Source: Maratus speciosus (taxonomy: Eukaryota; Arthropoda; Arachnida; Araneae; Salticidae). Taken from it: a DNA stretch of 64,000 bases. The notes below the pieces were generated by a model, which worked only from the letters and a program-made list of their open reading frames with translations, ran no database searches and was not told the origin of the DNA. The stretch covers positions 279,727,836 to 279,791,835 of the forward strand of contig OZ010792.1 in the NCBI GenBank assembly GCA_963932465.1, in the 5' to 3' direction. A program made the position numbers and the translations under genes. Within the stretch, counting starts at the first letter, position 1. Each line of letters starts with the position of its first letter. Of the stretch, positions 1 to 42,788 are shown one piece after another.

Positions 1-632
1 ATTGCCAATATTCAGATTATTAACTGTGACCTAAACCGCACAAAACCGATGTGCAACGTTCTGTCTGCTAGCCCATAGAATAACATGTAATCCGCGATCC
101 TAAGAAGTCCAATTTTTCATGCCGATTATATAAAAATTAAGAGTTTTCCTAGGTACTAGGTTAGTATTATCCACTTCATTAAAAACAGATTCATTTTATA
201 TATTAATGTTTTTAAAAAAATCTAGACCGATTCGGAGAAAAAAAAAAGACAAACTTACACCATCGAAATTGTTTTCAAAATGGGTTTACAGATCTGAAAA
301 TATACTGCACGTAGAATTGTAAAAAATTCAGAATAGGATTAGACTGCAGATATAAGACTGTTTTAAAAAAATCAGAACAATAGGACCTATATTTGCTGAG
401 TTATTAACAGGCGGCTTTTCGCATTTTCTTTGATGTCGAGTTAGCTGTATATATGAGTTCCGCCATCTATGAATTCTACGATACGATACGATACGATTTT
501 AGGCTTAAGGCTGCGTCACTCGGAATACTACCGTCTTCCATGATATATTTTTAACGATCTTTTTAAAAATGTAACTTTTGTGCAGTGTTATTCGGAAAAA
601 AAATTTTGATTAAAAATGGCCGCATGGCATGT
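1..632. other. AT-rich non-coding stretch
   Basis: I see no gene or transposon boundary here. The stretch is AT-rich with short homopolymers and a short ATACG repeat near 478-497. It ends at the 6-bp duplication flanking the first TE-A copy. It is probably intron or upstream flank of Prp40, because the first recognisable exon downstream is an internal one. Confidence 0.5.
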
Positions 633-638
633 CTAAAG

Positions 639-1383
639 CAGACCTGCCAACTGCTACGAAAAAATCGTAGTTTCTACGACTTGGAGCTAAAAACTACGAT
701 GCTACGAAAATCGGTCTAAAACTAAGATTTTTTTCAAAAAACACACACGCCGAAAAAAAATCAATTTCGTCAATCGTTCGCAAAAAATGCCAATTCGTCA
801 AAAGATCGCAGAAAAATGCAAATTTCGTCAGAGGATACCGAAAAAACGAAAATTTCGTGAAGGAATTGCGAAAAAAAGCAAATTTCTTGAACGGATTGCG
901 AAAAAACGCAAAATTTGTCAAAGGCTGGCAGAAAAATACGCGAATCTCGTCAAAAAATCGCTAAAAATGCGAATTTTGTGAAAGGGCCACTGAAAAAATG
1001 CATAATTAGTGCGTAACCGCATCCCCACTGCTGTAACCTTTCAGCAAATTTTCTGACAATTTTTGAATTTTTTTTTATTCAGAATCACCCCAGCTCTGTG
1101 CTTTCTTCATAGGAAACATCATACACGGACAAAAATCTTTATTCTTTATATTTATTGTTATGATACATATAGTTTTTAATCTGAAAGAATATAAAGAACT
1201 AACTTTTGAAAAATCGAGTTAATCCAACCTGCATGAATCTAAATTCGGTCCGAACCGAAAGTAATCAGAGTTCACCTGATATGCAGCTTAAAAAACAGCA
1301 CCCATCCACCCAACCAACCAACCTCCAGATTCAGTTGAATTTTGGGTGCTACGATTTCGCATTTTCAAAGGTTGGCAGGTCTG
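639..1383 (+). mobile_element. TE-A copy 1: TIR element with internal 31-bp array
   Basis: The element begins CAGACCTGCCAAC and ends GTTGGCAGGTCTG, and CTAAAG is duplicated on both sides (633-638 and 1384-1389). No transposase is visible, so it is non-autonomous. A short array of the 31-bp minisatellite occupies about 780-1000, followed by a module ending CAGAATCACCCCAG at 1080-1093. Just inside the left end is a cluster of short inverted repeats around the word CTACGA. A second copy in reverse orientation lies at 27445-32396 and matches at both ends. The CAG...CTG ends resemble hAT elements, but the TSD is 6 bp rather than 8, so the superfamily is left open. Confidence 0.8.
780..1000 (+). 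repeat. 31-bp GATC minisatellite, short array
   Basis: About seven degenerate units of the form AAATTTCGTCAAAAGATCGC-GAAAAAACGC. The same monomer, in either orientation, recurs in other transposon families of this window. Small open frames on both strands here are by-products of the stop-poor repeat. Confidence 0.8.
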
Positions 1384-1389
1384 CTAAAG

Positions 1390-4269
1390 TGAAGATGTTA
1401 GCCTGTAACTGTTGATGATAGTCATATGACTTAGACTTTATTATAGAGATTTATGTGCAGAGTTCAATTTATTCACATATTTTACAATAGTGAGTAAACA
1501 ACTGACTCCTGGATAAGCATCCTTCTCTTCACCTTGAAAATTTATTAAAATACTCTTTTGCATCGGCATGGCACAGTTATTGTCTCCTCTATCAAATCCT
1601 ATCTTTTTCTTTTTACATTTTCTTTCTCTTTTGCTCACCAAGTTAGAAGAGGAAAGAAATTTTGGTCTTCCGTAAAGCCAGTTGCTATGTGTATTTATCA
1701 AGGCATAGTATAGATTCAATGAAAGTGATATATTTAACAGTGAATTGGAAAATTAAAAGTATTGTGTAGATGTAAAAAAATATTTTAACCAAGTCAAAAA
1801 TAATTTAAATTGAATTTTAAAACAAACCTTTTAAAGTCACATCAAGGCCTCACTTAAATTTTATATCATATCTTTTAAAACTCATATTTTGAATTTATGA
1901 GAGATGTAAATGATAAAGCAACAGCGAATAAAATTTTATGCAGCTTTTCATGTTGAACATAACTTTTGCACATGCGATTATAAATAAAACAAAAATAAAA
2001 TGATGAAATAAATACAAATATGTTTTTTAAGAAATAGCATAACGTCACTCAAAATTTGATATCAGTATTTTTAGGTTCCATATTTAAAATTCTTAGAGCA
2101 TAAGATAAAGTGCTGTGTCAGAAACTTTTAACCCGTCAAGGGTTTTTGCATTGATATGTATACACACACACACACATATATATATAAATTATTAAAGGAA
2201 AAATTACGATTAATTCTATATAACTTCTTTTTTTTAAATATTTTTACCTATTCATATTGCATGTGTAATTAAGCTTTTTTGATCAGATTTTTGTATTTTA
2301 GTTTTAAAATATCAAAACACATATTTTTTAAAATTTTACATTTTATAACATCATAAGTACTTTATTCCCCCCCCCCCACCTCTGTAACTATTATAATATA
2401 AAAGAAATTTACTAATGACACAATTTTTAATTAAAAAATAGTTAATTTATCCCAAATAACATTCATCAAAGAAAAATTTATAAGCAAACAACATTAAAAA
2501 ATATATAAAATAATCTCTGAATTTTAACATTTTCATATTTCAAATCTGGCTGTCATAATTGTAAATATGTATAAAAAAAACAATATAACATTAACAATTT
2601 TTAGTTTCTAAGGTTATTATTAAATAAAAAAAAAATCCATCATTAAGCAAGGTAAATAAATTGTATTTTTTAATCAGATTATTAAAATATCAATTTTCTT
2701 CTGTTCTATAAAAAAATTTAAATGATTGAAAAACATAAATATTCAGTAAAAAACATATAGGTAAATAAGATATTTTAAAATTACTTCACATAAATATTTA
2801 TTAATAAATACGTATAATCTGTAAAAATATGAATTTACAGATAATAGATGGCGCCACACCTAGAACTAAATTGCTGGGATTTTCTGTATGAACATTTGCA
2901 TATTCTAAATTTTAAAACTAAAAAACATAAATCTGAGTTACAAATAACTTAATTACATTTATGCAAATAAAACCTCTTTTAACAATGTATCCAAATCAAG
3001 GCATGAAAGCTTCAGAAAAAAAAAAAAAAAAAAAAAAAAATATTATAATGATTTTTTAATATAACTTCGTAACATTAGCAGCTCGGCCTTATGTAGCCAT
3101 CATGTAGCTCATCAGGCAATGCCAAAACGATCCTTAAACTATAGAAAACAACAATAAAAACTGATTTGATTGAATAAATTCAAATCCACTGCGTTTTCAA
3201 AACAGCCTTTAGAAAGATCAACAAAAATGTTAAAACAGTAAAACACACGTTGCCAGTTAGCAATCAGTACAGTACAAATAATTTTGAGGAATGATTCTCA
3301 AACGTGAATGACTCACCACATTTTTTTTTTTTTTTTTTTTATTTGCAACAATAATAAAAATGATTAGCAAAGTGAAATGTACTTTCTGAAAATTTCGCAT
3401 TAAATTTTAATATGCTAATTATATGAATATATTAACTTGTATTTTTAACAAACTTCGATTGTTTATATTAATTGATGATAGATGGCTGCAAAAAGTTTTT
3501 GAAGGTTTTAAACAAAATTAAAATATTTAAAGATTTTATTTAATAGGCTTCTACAAATATTTTAAGAACAAACTCAGATAATTAACCACTATTTTTTTTA
3601 ATGAAGCGTTCAAAGATTCATTCATTTGTTTCAATATTCAGAAATTGTCAATGGCAACAGTGTTCTTTTCTTTATATCTAGTAATCTGATGTTTATAATA
3701 GCTTATTTTTAATTTGGAACTTAATACATTATAATTGGATATGATATACATGTTTTAGTGAAAATATGCTGAACAGACATGATTTTAAGTAGAAAAAATT
3801 ATCATTTGGCTGTCCCATGTTAAGATATGTTTTTCATTAAGCCTAACATGGTGTTTAGCTACTGTTGATTCGCACACTGGAGTGGTCCGCAACAGCATAG
3901 TTACCGACAATTTTTTGAACTCAGATTTTATTATAAGTAGATTTGGCTATTTCTAAAGGCATTGACAAAATAGTTTAAAATAATTCACCCCTTCCTATCA
4001 TGTATTTTTGCTTTATTATTTTTTATTTAAAATAATTATTCTTTAATTACTATTAATTTTTGATTTAAATAGCAATTATTTTAAACTGTGATTTTTAATT
4101 CATATCGTCAAAATAATGCAACATGTAATTTTATTAAACATTAAGTTAATTTGCAGAAAATGTTTGACTCAATATTTATGTGCGCGGAAAGTTTTTGGTT
4201 TTATACAAGTCTGTTACTCTATCTTTTATACTTCATTGACTCACTAGCAGAAACACTACAGTCCGGCAG
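1390..4269. other. Non-coding AT-rich stretch with simple repeats
   Basis: No exon or complete transposon was recognised. It holds an AC/TA microsatellite near 2160-2190, a C-tract near 2367, an A-tract at about 3018-3040 and a T-tract at about 3321-3340. The part at 3540-3660 resembles 55890-56010 (shared wording around TTTTAAGA-CAAA and CGTTCAAAG-TCATTCA), so it is probably an old dispersed repeat. Confidence 0.4.
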
Positions 4270-4425
4270 CAGTCACTCCCAGTGGCAGGAAGTTTTGTAG
4301 TTGTCTGCGACAAGCTTTTAAAATTTCATAATCTGTCTGCAAATTTTGCATGTCATTTTAATGTATAAATAATAAATTAAACTAGGAACTTTTTATCGTT
4401 CTATTTAAAACATTGTAAGCATGAT

Positions 4426-5085
4426 CAGGGCCCGACTTAGGCTATGGGGGGCCCCAGGGCAAGAATCATTCTGGGGGGGGGGGGGGGGGCCTTCTATCTA
4501 TCTAAAAATTTTTTTGTGAATAATGTGGAAGTGGCTAGTACTGAACTTCATATATGTTATATGTATGATGAATAAATTCTGTACCGGTACTCTCACATCT
4601 GTAATACAGGTTATCACAAAAAGATGGTCACAACTTTAAGAAAAAATACCAGTAGGATAATAAGTAGAAAAAATGATAAATTGGTTGACACGAGTATTTC
4701 TTTGCAAACTTTTACTTTGCTTATCTACGTACGTTATAAGAAAAGGCCCCGAATTGGTCATAATTAATGGCTTTAACTTGCTACGCTACGAGGAAAATGT
4801 TAATAAAGAATTTCTTTTGAAAACAATAGAATACTAAGTTGTCACATTAAAACTGAAATCATTAGTTTTCTAATGATATAGCTTGTTTTTTGAATGGTTG
4901 GACAATGTACTAGAAGCAGAGAGGAGAAAATGGAGTGCACTCTCTTTCTATATGATTGAAAACATATGAATTTTGGTCACTTTTGGCTAATTTTAATCAT
5001 TTGGCACCTTTTAAAGAAAATCCTGATTACTCTTATGGGGGCTCGGGGCAGCTGCCCTGCATGCTCCTGCATAAGTCGGGCCCTG
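4426..5085 (+). mobile_element. hAT-type non-autonomous element nested in TE-B
   Basis: The ends are CAGGGCCCGACTTA and its inverse TAAGTCGGGCCCTG, with a perfect 8-bp duplication AGCATGAT at 4418-4425 and 5086-5093. The second TE-B copy reads straight through the same place near 27728-27735 with one AGCATGAT and no insert, so insertion and TSD are confirmed inside the window. It has a G-tract near 4474-4488 and no transposase. Confidence 0.93.
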
Positions 5086-5229
5086 AGCATGATGCATTCT
5101 CATTAATTTTGCTTATAACATTTCATCATCTAACTTCTTGTAGAATTTTAAAGTGTGAAGGATAAGCAGAACCAAACATAGGCAATTACGATGCTTTTAA
5201 AAACCTTCGGAAGCTTCAGAGGCCACAAG

Positions 5230-6520
5230 TGTGAAAAGCGAGTTTTTTCTAAAACCCCTAAATGAAATCTGCAGCCTTTTGAGGAAATTATTTTTTTGTA
5301 ATTCTTTGGTGAAATTCACATTTCTTCCATGGCTTTGACGAATTTATCGTCTTTTCTGCAATTTTTGGACAAAATTTGAATTTCTCTTTTCTGCATCCTC
5401 TTGAGGAAATTATTTTTTTTTGTAATTCTTCAGTGAAATTCTTGTTTTATCCATGGCTTTTTGACAAATTTCGCGTTTTTCCCGCAATTTTTGGACGAAA
5501 TTTGAGGATTTTTTTTTTCTTGCGATCTTTTGACAGTATTCGCGTTTTTTTCCACACTCCTATGTCGAAATTCGCGTTTGTTCCGCGATCCTTTGACGAA
5601 ATTTGTATTTTTCCGCGATCCTTTGATGAAATTTGCGTTTTTTCATGATCCTCTGACGTAATTTGCATTTTCCGCGATCTTTTGATGAAATTTGCATTGT
5701 GTCCGCGATCCTTTGACGCAATTTGCATTTTGTTCGCGATCCTTTGACAAAATTTGCGTTTTGTTCGCGATCCTTTGACAAAATTTGCGTTTCATTCACG
5801 ATCCTTTGACGTAATTTGCGTTTATTTCACAACCTTTTTCCAAAATTCGCGCCTTTTTCCGCGATTTTTTGCCAAAATTCTCGCATTTTACGCGATCTTT
5901 TGCCGAAATTCGCGCTTTTTACGCGATATTTTGCCAAAATTCACGCGTATCACCCGATCTTTTGCGGAAATTAAAGCTTTTAACGTGATTTTTTGCTGAA
6001 ATTCAAACTTTTTTACACGTTGTTTTGCCGAAATTCACGCCATTAATGCGATCTTTTGCCGAAATTTGCGCTTTTTACACGATCTTTTACCGAAATTCGC
6101 GCTTTTTACGCGATCTTTTGTCAAAATTCACACTTTTTACACGATCTTTTGCCAAAATTCACGTTTTTTACCCGATCTTTTGCCAAAATTAAAGCTTTTA
6201 ATGCGATCTTTTGCTGAAATTCACACCTTTTACGCGATCTTTTGCCGAAATTCACACCATTAACAACATGATCTTTTGCCGAAATTTGCGCTTTTTACGC
6301 GATCTTATTTCAAAATTCGCGCTTTTTATGAGATTTTTGCCGAAATTCGTGCTTTTCACGCGATCTTTTGCCAAAATTCACGATTTTTACCAGATCTTTT
6401 GCTGAAATTCACGCTTTTACGCGATCTTTTACTGAAATTAATGCTTTTAACGCGATCTTTTGCCGAAATTCACACTTTTTACGCGATGTTTTGGCGAAAT
6501 TCGCGCTTTTAACGCGGGAA
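5230..6520 (-). repeat. 31-bp GATC minisatellite array in TE-B copy 1
   Basis: About forty tandem units of the form GATCTTTTGCCGAAATT-GCGCTTTTTACGC. Those nearer the left arm are variants with GATCCTTTGACGAAATTTGCG. The unit is 31 bp, so every frame cycles after three units and long open frames with a 31-residue peptide repeat appear on both strands. These are not judged to be protein-coding. Confidence 0.9.
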
Positions 6521-6602
6521 AAATATTCCGAAAGTTGCAGACAATTTTTTAAATTGACTTCATTAGTGCAGACAATAATTGTCCTCAAAAGATTTTTTGT
6601 GT

Positions 6603-6619
6603 CCGCGACTATGTCGCGG
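6603..6619. repeat. Subterminal hairpin of TE-B
   Basis: CCGCGAC and GTCGCGG form a perfect 7-bp stem with a 3-nt loop, 16 bp inside the right end of TE-B copy 1. In copy 2 the same place (31524 onward) has an extra TGTCGCCG that stretches the loop. Subterminal inverted repeats are common transposase-binding or end-processing features; that role is inferred. Confidence 0.6.
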
Positions 6620-6643
6620 TGTTTCTGCCACTGGGCAGTCACT

Positions 6644-8358
6644 TAGTGTTGATTCTAAAACAATAAGGCTGCCAGGTAGGAATTTAATAAAAGAGCACAA
6701 TGATCTCAAACAGGGCACTCTTGTAGCCTGTTCAAAAAACACATTTTGAACCGTTTTGTTTAGTTTTTGTTTATCTTTTGTCAGTAGAATTTTATGATAT
6801 TTTTGAACGACCGATCAACAGATTTTGCATTGGATGATAGATGAATTTTTTGCTGATTGTCTGACAAATTTCTCAGTTTTTTCCTGCGATCAACTAATGA
6901 ATTTCGCAATTTCTTTCAGCAATTGACTGACAAATTTCGCAATATTTTCCCGCTGCCATTCAACAAATTACTTGATTTTTTGGCTACAACTAACTAATTA
7001 ATTTTGAGATTTTTTTGTGGCCGGTTGACAAATTTTATTTTCCAGTGACCGAATGACAAATTTTACAAGGTTTTTTTCGTGAGAATTTTTCGCAAAACTA
7101 GAAGATTTTTTTCAAGTAGCCGATGGACAAATTTCCCAATTTTTTTCCCTCAATCAACTAATAACTTTCGAGTTTTTTTTTTCCTGTCACCTACTGGCAA
7201 TTTTCGTTTCTTCCTGCAACCGATTCATGAATTTCACAATATTTTCCTGTGACTTATTGCCGAAACTTGGCTTTTTTTCACGCAACTGACGGGCGAATCT
7301 CGCAATTTTTTTCTAACGGTTGACTGAAAAATTTCACTGTTAGTTTTCTGCAAGCTATGGGTGAATTTTGTGATTTTTTGTTTTACACAACAGATTGATA
7401 AATTTTGTGATATTTTCCTTCGATCAATTGCTGAATGTCGTGATTTTCTCCTCGACTGAATGACATAATGTATGATTTATTTCCTGTGATTATTGGCCAT
7501 ATTTTGTGATTAAGGAAATATATTGAAAGGGTGTGTTAAAAATGACAGTAAGGTTCCACCAGGTGTGTAAAATATTTAAAAAGATCTGCCAAGCACTTAA
7601 AGTATTTTGAAACAGTCGTTAGGCGCTGCAAATTGCGAAATAAACATAGAGTTGACGCTAGCACTGCACATTTTCGACCTTGAAGATTAATCTTGTATTT
7701 TCTTTTAAATACAAATTTTGCTTATTTTATGGGTTACTATCAATTTTTATGATACTGAGCTTATTCCAGCATTGTTGGCTCATAGATAAATTTTGGTCTG
7801 TTTCAGATTGTCGCCGAAAATCCTACTATTTGGTTATGTTAGTGCCTCTGAATCTGCATAATAAAACTGTCCCATGTTTTCCATATCTAAAAGTTTTAAA
7901 TGTTTTGTTTTAGGAAATTAAAAATAGACAAAAGTAATAGATTGCTTTAATATAATCACATTTATTTATTTTTATGGTAGCTTCTGTTGAAAGTCTCCAA
8001 TTACATCATCTGTGTGTGACATATCGATGTTCTAATAAAATATATAGATTTTTTTTAATTGGTTCGTTAAAAGTGGATTGATAATTTTTCTCAATTAACT
8101 TATCTTTTTTTATTGACTGATTCACAATTTTATGATTAGCGAGTCAGGCTGACTTGTAAAATTTTAAGTGAAACACAAACCCTGATATGGGATTGAAAGG
8201 ACAAGCAATTGTAAAAATCCCTTATTTCTTTCTTTTCACTGAAACACCCTGCTGACTATGTGTCGGGCAAAAACATGTGTAAATAGAGATTGCATATTTA
8301 TATATTATTATTACTCTTTGCTCAATTTTTAATATTTAAGTGTTTTATGAATTTGTAG
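6644..8358. other. Probable Prp40 intron with diverged minisatellite
   Basis: This stretch ends at the splice acceptor of the WW exon. About 6780-7510 holds a diverged tandem repeat. The remainder is AT-rich with no recognisable exon. Confidence 0.5.
6780..7510 (-). repeat. Diverged relative of the 31-bp minisatellite
   Basis: Loose tandem units of about 31-35 bp read roughly GCGATCAACTGACAAATTTC followed by GCAATTTTTTTCC. They keep the core GACAAATTTCGCAA but have lost most GATC sites. Similar units occur at 10230-10640 and in the right part of TE-D (about 62330-62680). I take them as an older subfamily of the same minisatellite. Confidence 0.6.
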
Positions 8359-40432
<32,074 letters not shown>

Positions 40433-41136
40433 GTATGATTTAATAATTATATTTTTGCTTTAAAAATAAAAAATAAAAAAAGATTTATGCTCACTAACAG
40501 TCTGTGGTGCAGAAAACATTTTGACAACCAATTTAAGTGTAGGTGATTTTAGTATATGTGACAGATTAGATGGCACAGATAACAATAAAATTGTCAATCA
40601 GCTAGCACACCAGTGGGATATGTTTGTACGAGTATAGCAACATCACCTAGCTTTCTACAATGTGAAAAGAATGGCAACACAATTACTGATGTTACCCAAC
40701 TCTGAAACATCTTCAGTAATTGTGTTGCCATTCATTTCATATTGCAGCAGAGTGTGTGAGTTAAATATGTATGCTAAAAAGTGCTTTAACAAAATGTCAT
40801 TGCCCCCCTCCCCCTCCTTCATTTTCATCAGCAGGAGCTTTAAAATTCATGATTATAAATGCATATGCATGTGATTCAAGTAATTGTCATAGAGGAGTGC
40901 AGTTTGGACTAAAATGCTTCTCAGGGTGAAAAGTTTTCTTCAAGCGAATGAAAAGCATTACTTCCAAATTTTAATCATAGATAGCACCACTTGTCCATAT
41001 GTTTGCTTTCAAGCATGCGTTTTTTCTGATTTTCAGATTAATTTTCACGCTGTAACACCGAAATGACATCTCCCCTGGGAAGCTATTTTTTCCTCACGGT
41101 ACAGCCTTGAAAAAGCTTTTTATTGTGTTCCAGGAT
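40433..41136. other. Start of the last Prp40 intron
   Basis: AT-rich intron. It contains a perfect 21-bp inverted repeat (40669-40689 and 40713-40733) and nothing else delimited. Confidence 0.45.
40669..40733. repeat. Perfect 21-bp inverted repeat, 23-nt loop
   Basis: The arm GAATGGCAACACAATTACTG plus one base is repeated in exact inverse at 40713-40733. A transcript would fold into a stable hairpin of precursor-microRNA size. It may equally be the tip of a foldback element. Confidence 0.7.
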
Positions 41137-41144
41137 ACTGAATA

Positions 41145-41824
41145 CAGGGCCGAAACTAGCCTTTTTTGCACCCAGGCAAACATGGATTTTGGTGCCCCCC
41201 CCTCTTCTGCAAAGTATATTTTCAAAGAGAATTTTACTAATTTTCTAATAGCTGACCTATTTTAAAATTTAAAATATATAATACTGAACTACGTAATCTA
41301 CAATGGTGGATCCAAGGGGGGAAGGTCACAAGGGTCATGACTCCCCTCTGAACACCAACAAAAATATTCTAAAGATCATTTCAAACAGTAGAGTTCCGAT
41401 TATCCGAGTTCTGCTTTAACCTAGTTATTTTCTTCTAATGGACTGATGGCTTCCATTATTATGAAGCAGCCATTATAAATGAAGTGTTAGGTGAAGATGA
41501 AAGAACACTGTGATTTTCTGGTCAGAATGTGGGGGGGGGGGGGGGGGGGGGGGAGGCCATAATTTTTTTTTTTTTTTTTTGACAATAAAAATTATGGCCA
41601 TTTTTTTCTTCCCATTCTGACCAGAAAATCAGAGTTCTAATTTTTTACGACTGCTCTTTCATCTTCACCTAACACTTCATTTATAATGGCTGTTTCATAA
41701 TAATGGAAGCCTTCAGTCCATCAGAAGAAAATGATCCGTTCCAAAGGTATAATCCTTCATTTGGCACCCTTTGTTCTGGTGCCTGTGGCACATGCCCCCT
41801 CTGCCCCCCTTAGTTTCGGTCCTG
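41145..41824 (+). mobile_element. hAT-type element with nested palindrome
   Basis: The ends CAGGGCCGAAACTA and TAGTTTCGGTCCTG (one mismatch) are flanked by a perfect 8-bp duplication ACTGAATA at 41137-41144 and 41825-41832. The interior holds a large inverted repeat (arms about 41430-41530 and 41605-41735) around a G23 tract (41531-41553) and a T-tract. A Tigger-like word CAGTAGAGTTCCGATTATCC lies at about 41386, so a second element is probably nested inside. Confidence 0.85.
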
Positions 41825-42159
41825 ACTGAATATAATCTATGTCAAGGGTTACAAACTTAGGCACACATGCCGGATATGGCCCATACTACGATTTCTTTAA
41901 GGTACTAATAAATTAAATCATTATATAAATAAAATTTAATTTGTTTTTTGTTATATTAAAGTTATGTACATACACATACTCATACAGACTATGGGAAATA
42001 ATACAATTTTTTTCCATGTATTACCACATTAGAAGATTTTCTTTTTCTGTGATGATATGGAACATTTTCATGCGTATGCTCTTTCTATATGAATATGAAT
42101 TTAAAAAGCTTTATATCTTAAATGGCAGTCATCTCATAAGACATTCAAGGCAATAAAAT

Positions 42160-42783
42160 CAGGGTTCATACTTATCAGGGGATAAATTTTGGGTTGTAAA
42201 AATCAGGGGAATCTCAGGGGATAATGCAAAAAAAATCCCTAAACCTGAGAAAACCTGGCAAAATGACTGGCCACTCTGGGAAATTGAGGGCAATTGCTGC
42301 TGTTTGCGTGCTTTATGTTATCCCATCTGTGGGCATCTAAACCACTAGACATCCCTTCTAACATCATAAGGTTTGACAACATTTCAAGAGGAACTTAAGA
42401 AAAATAAAGGACATTTTAAAAAATTGATATTGGTGCTTGTAGCCTTCATATTATTCATAATGCTATTCAAAAAGGTAATAAAATAATACTTCGGAAATTA
42501 AATTCTTGCAGCAAGCTACTTTTTAAGGACAGCCCCACAAGGCATACAGACGTCTGTTTTGCGAAAATCAATGTTTTTTCTTTAAAGTTCTATTCCTATT
42601 ATTCATATATGTAGGTGATGTATAAACTTTATTTTTGAGATTACCTTGTATTTATTTTATTTTGAGGTGGTGGGAGTGTCATGATACTGATTTTAAAGTG
42701 TTGTTAACTGTTGACATGGAAACATTGTACATCCTGAAAAATACATCAGAGGATTTTTTCTTGGAAAATGAGTATGAACCCTG
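42160..42783 (+). mobile_element. TE-F complete copy
   Basis: The ends CAGGGTTCATACT and AGTATGAACCCTG are exact inverses, and AAAAT is duplicated on both sides (42155-42159, 42784-42788), giving a 5-bp TSD. No transposase was found. A shorter copy lies at 32899-33215. Confidence 0.8.
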
Positions 42784-42788
42784 AAAAT

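Larger units (their letters stand above)
4278..6635 (+). mobile_element. TE-B copy 1: hAT-like element carrying a 31-bp array
   Basis: Terminal inverted repeats start CCCAGTGGCAG and end CTGCCACTGGG. The 8-bp sequence CAGTCACT is duplicated at 4270-4277 and 6636-6643. An 8-bp TSD is typical of hAT transposons. No transposase is visible; the interior is a left arm, an inserted hAT element (4426-5085), a long 31-bp array (about 5230-6520) and a right arm with a small GC-rich hairpin. The right arm gives the empty-site sequence for TE-E, which is inserted at the matching place in copy 2 (27586-31564). Confidence 0.88.

Noticed and set aside
1..8358. First WW domain of Prp40
   Set aside because: No second W-x(20-22)-W-P-type motif with splice sites was found upstream of 8359; it probably lies outside the window.
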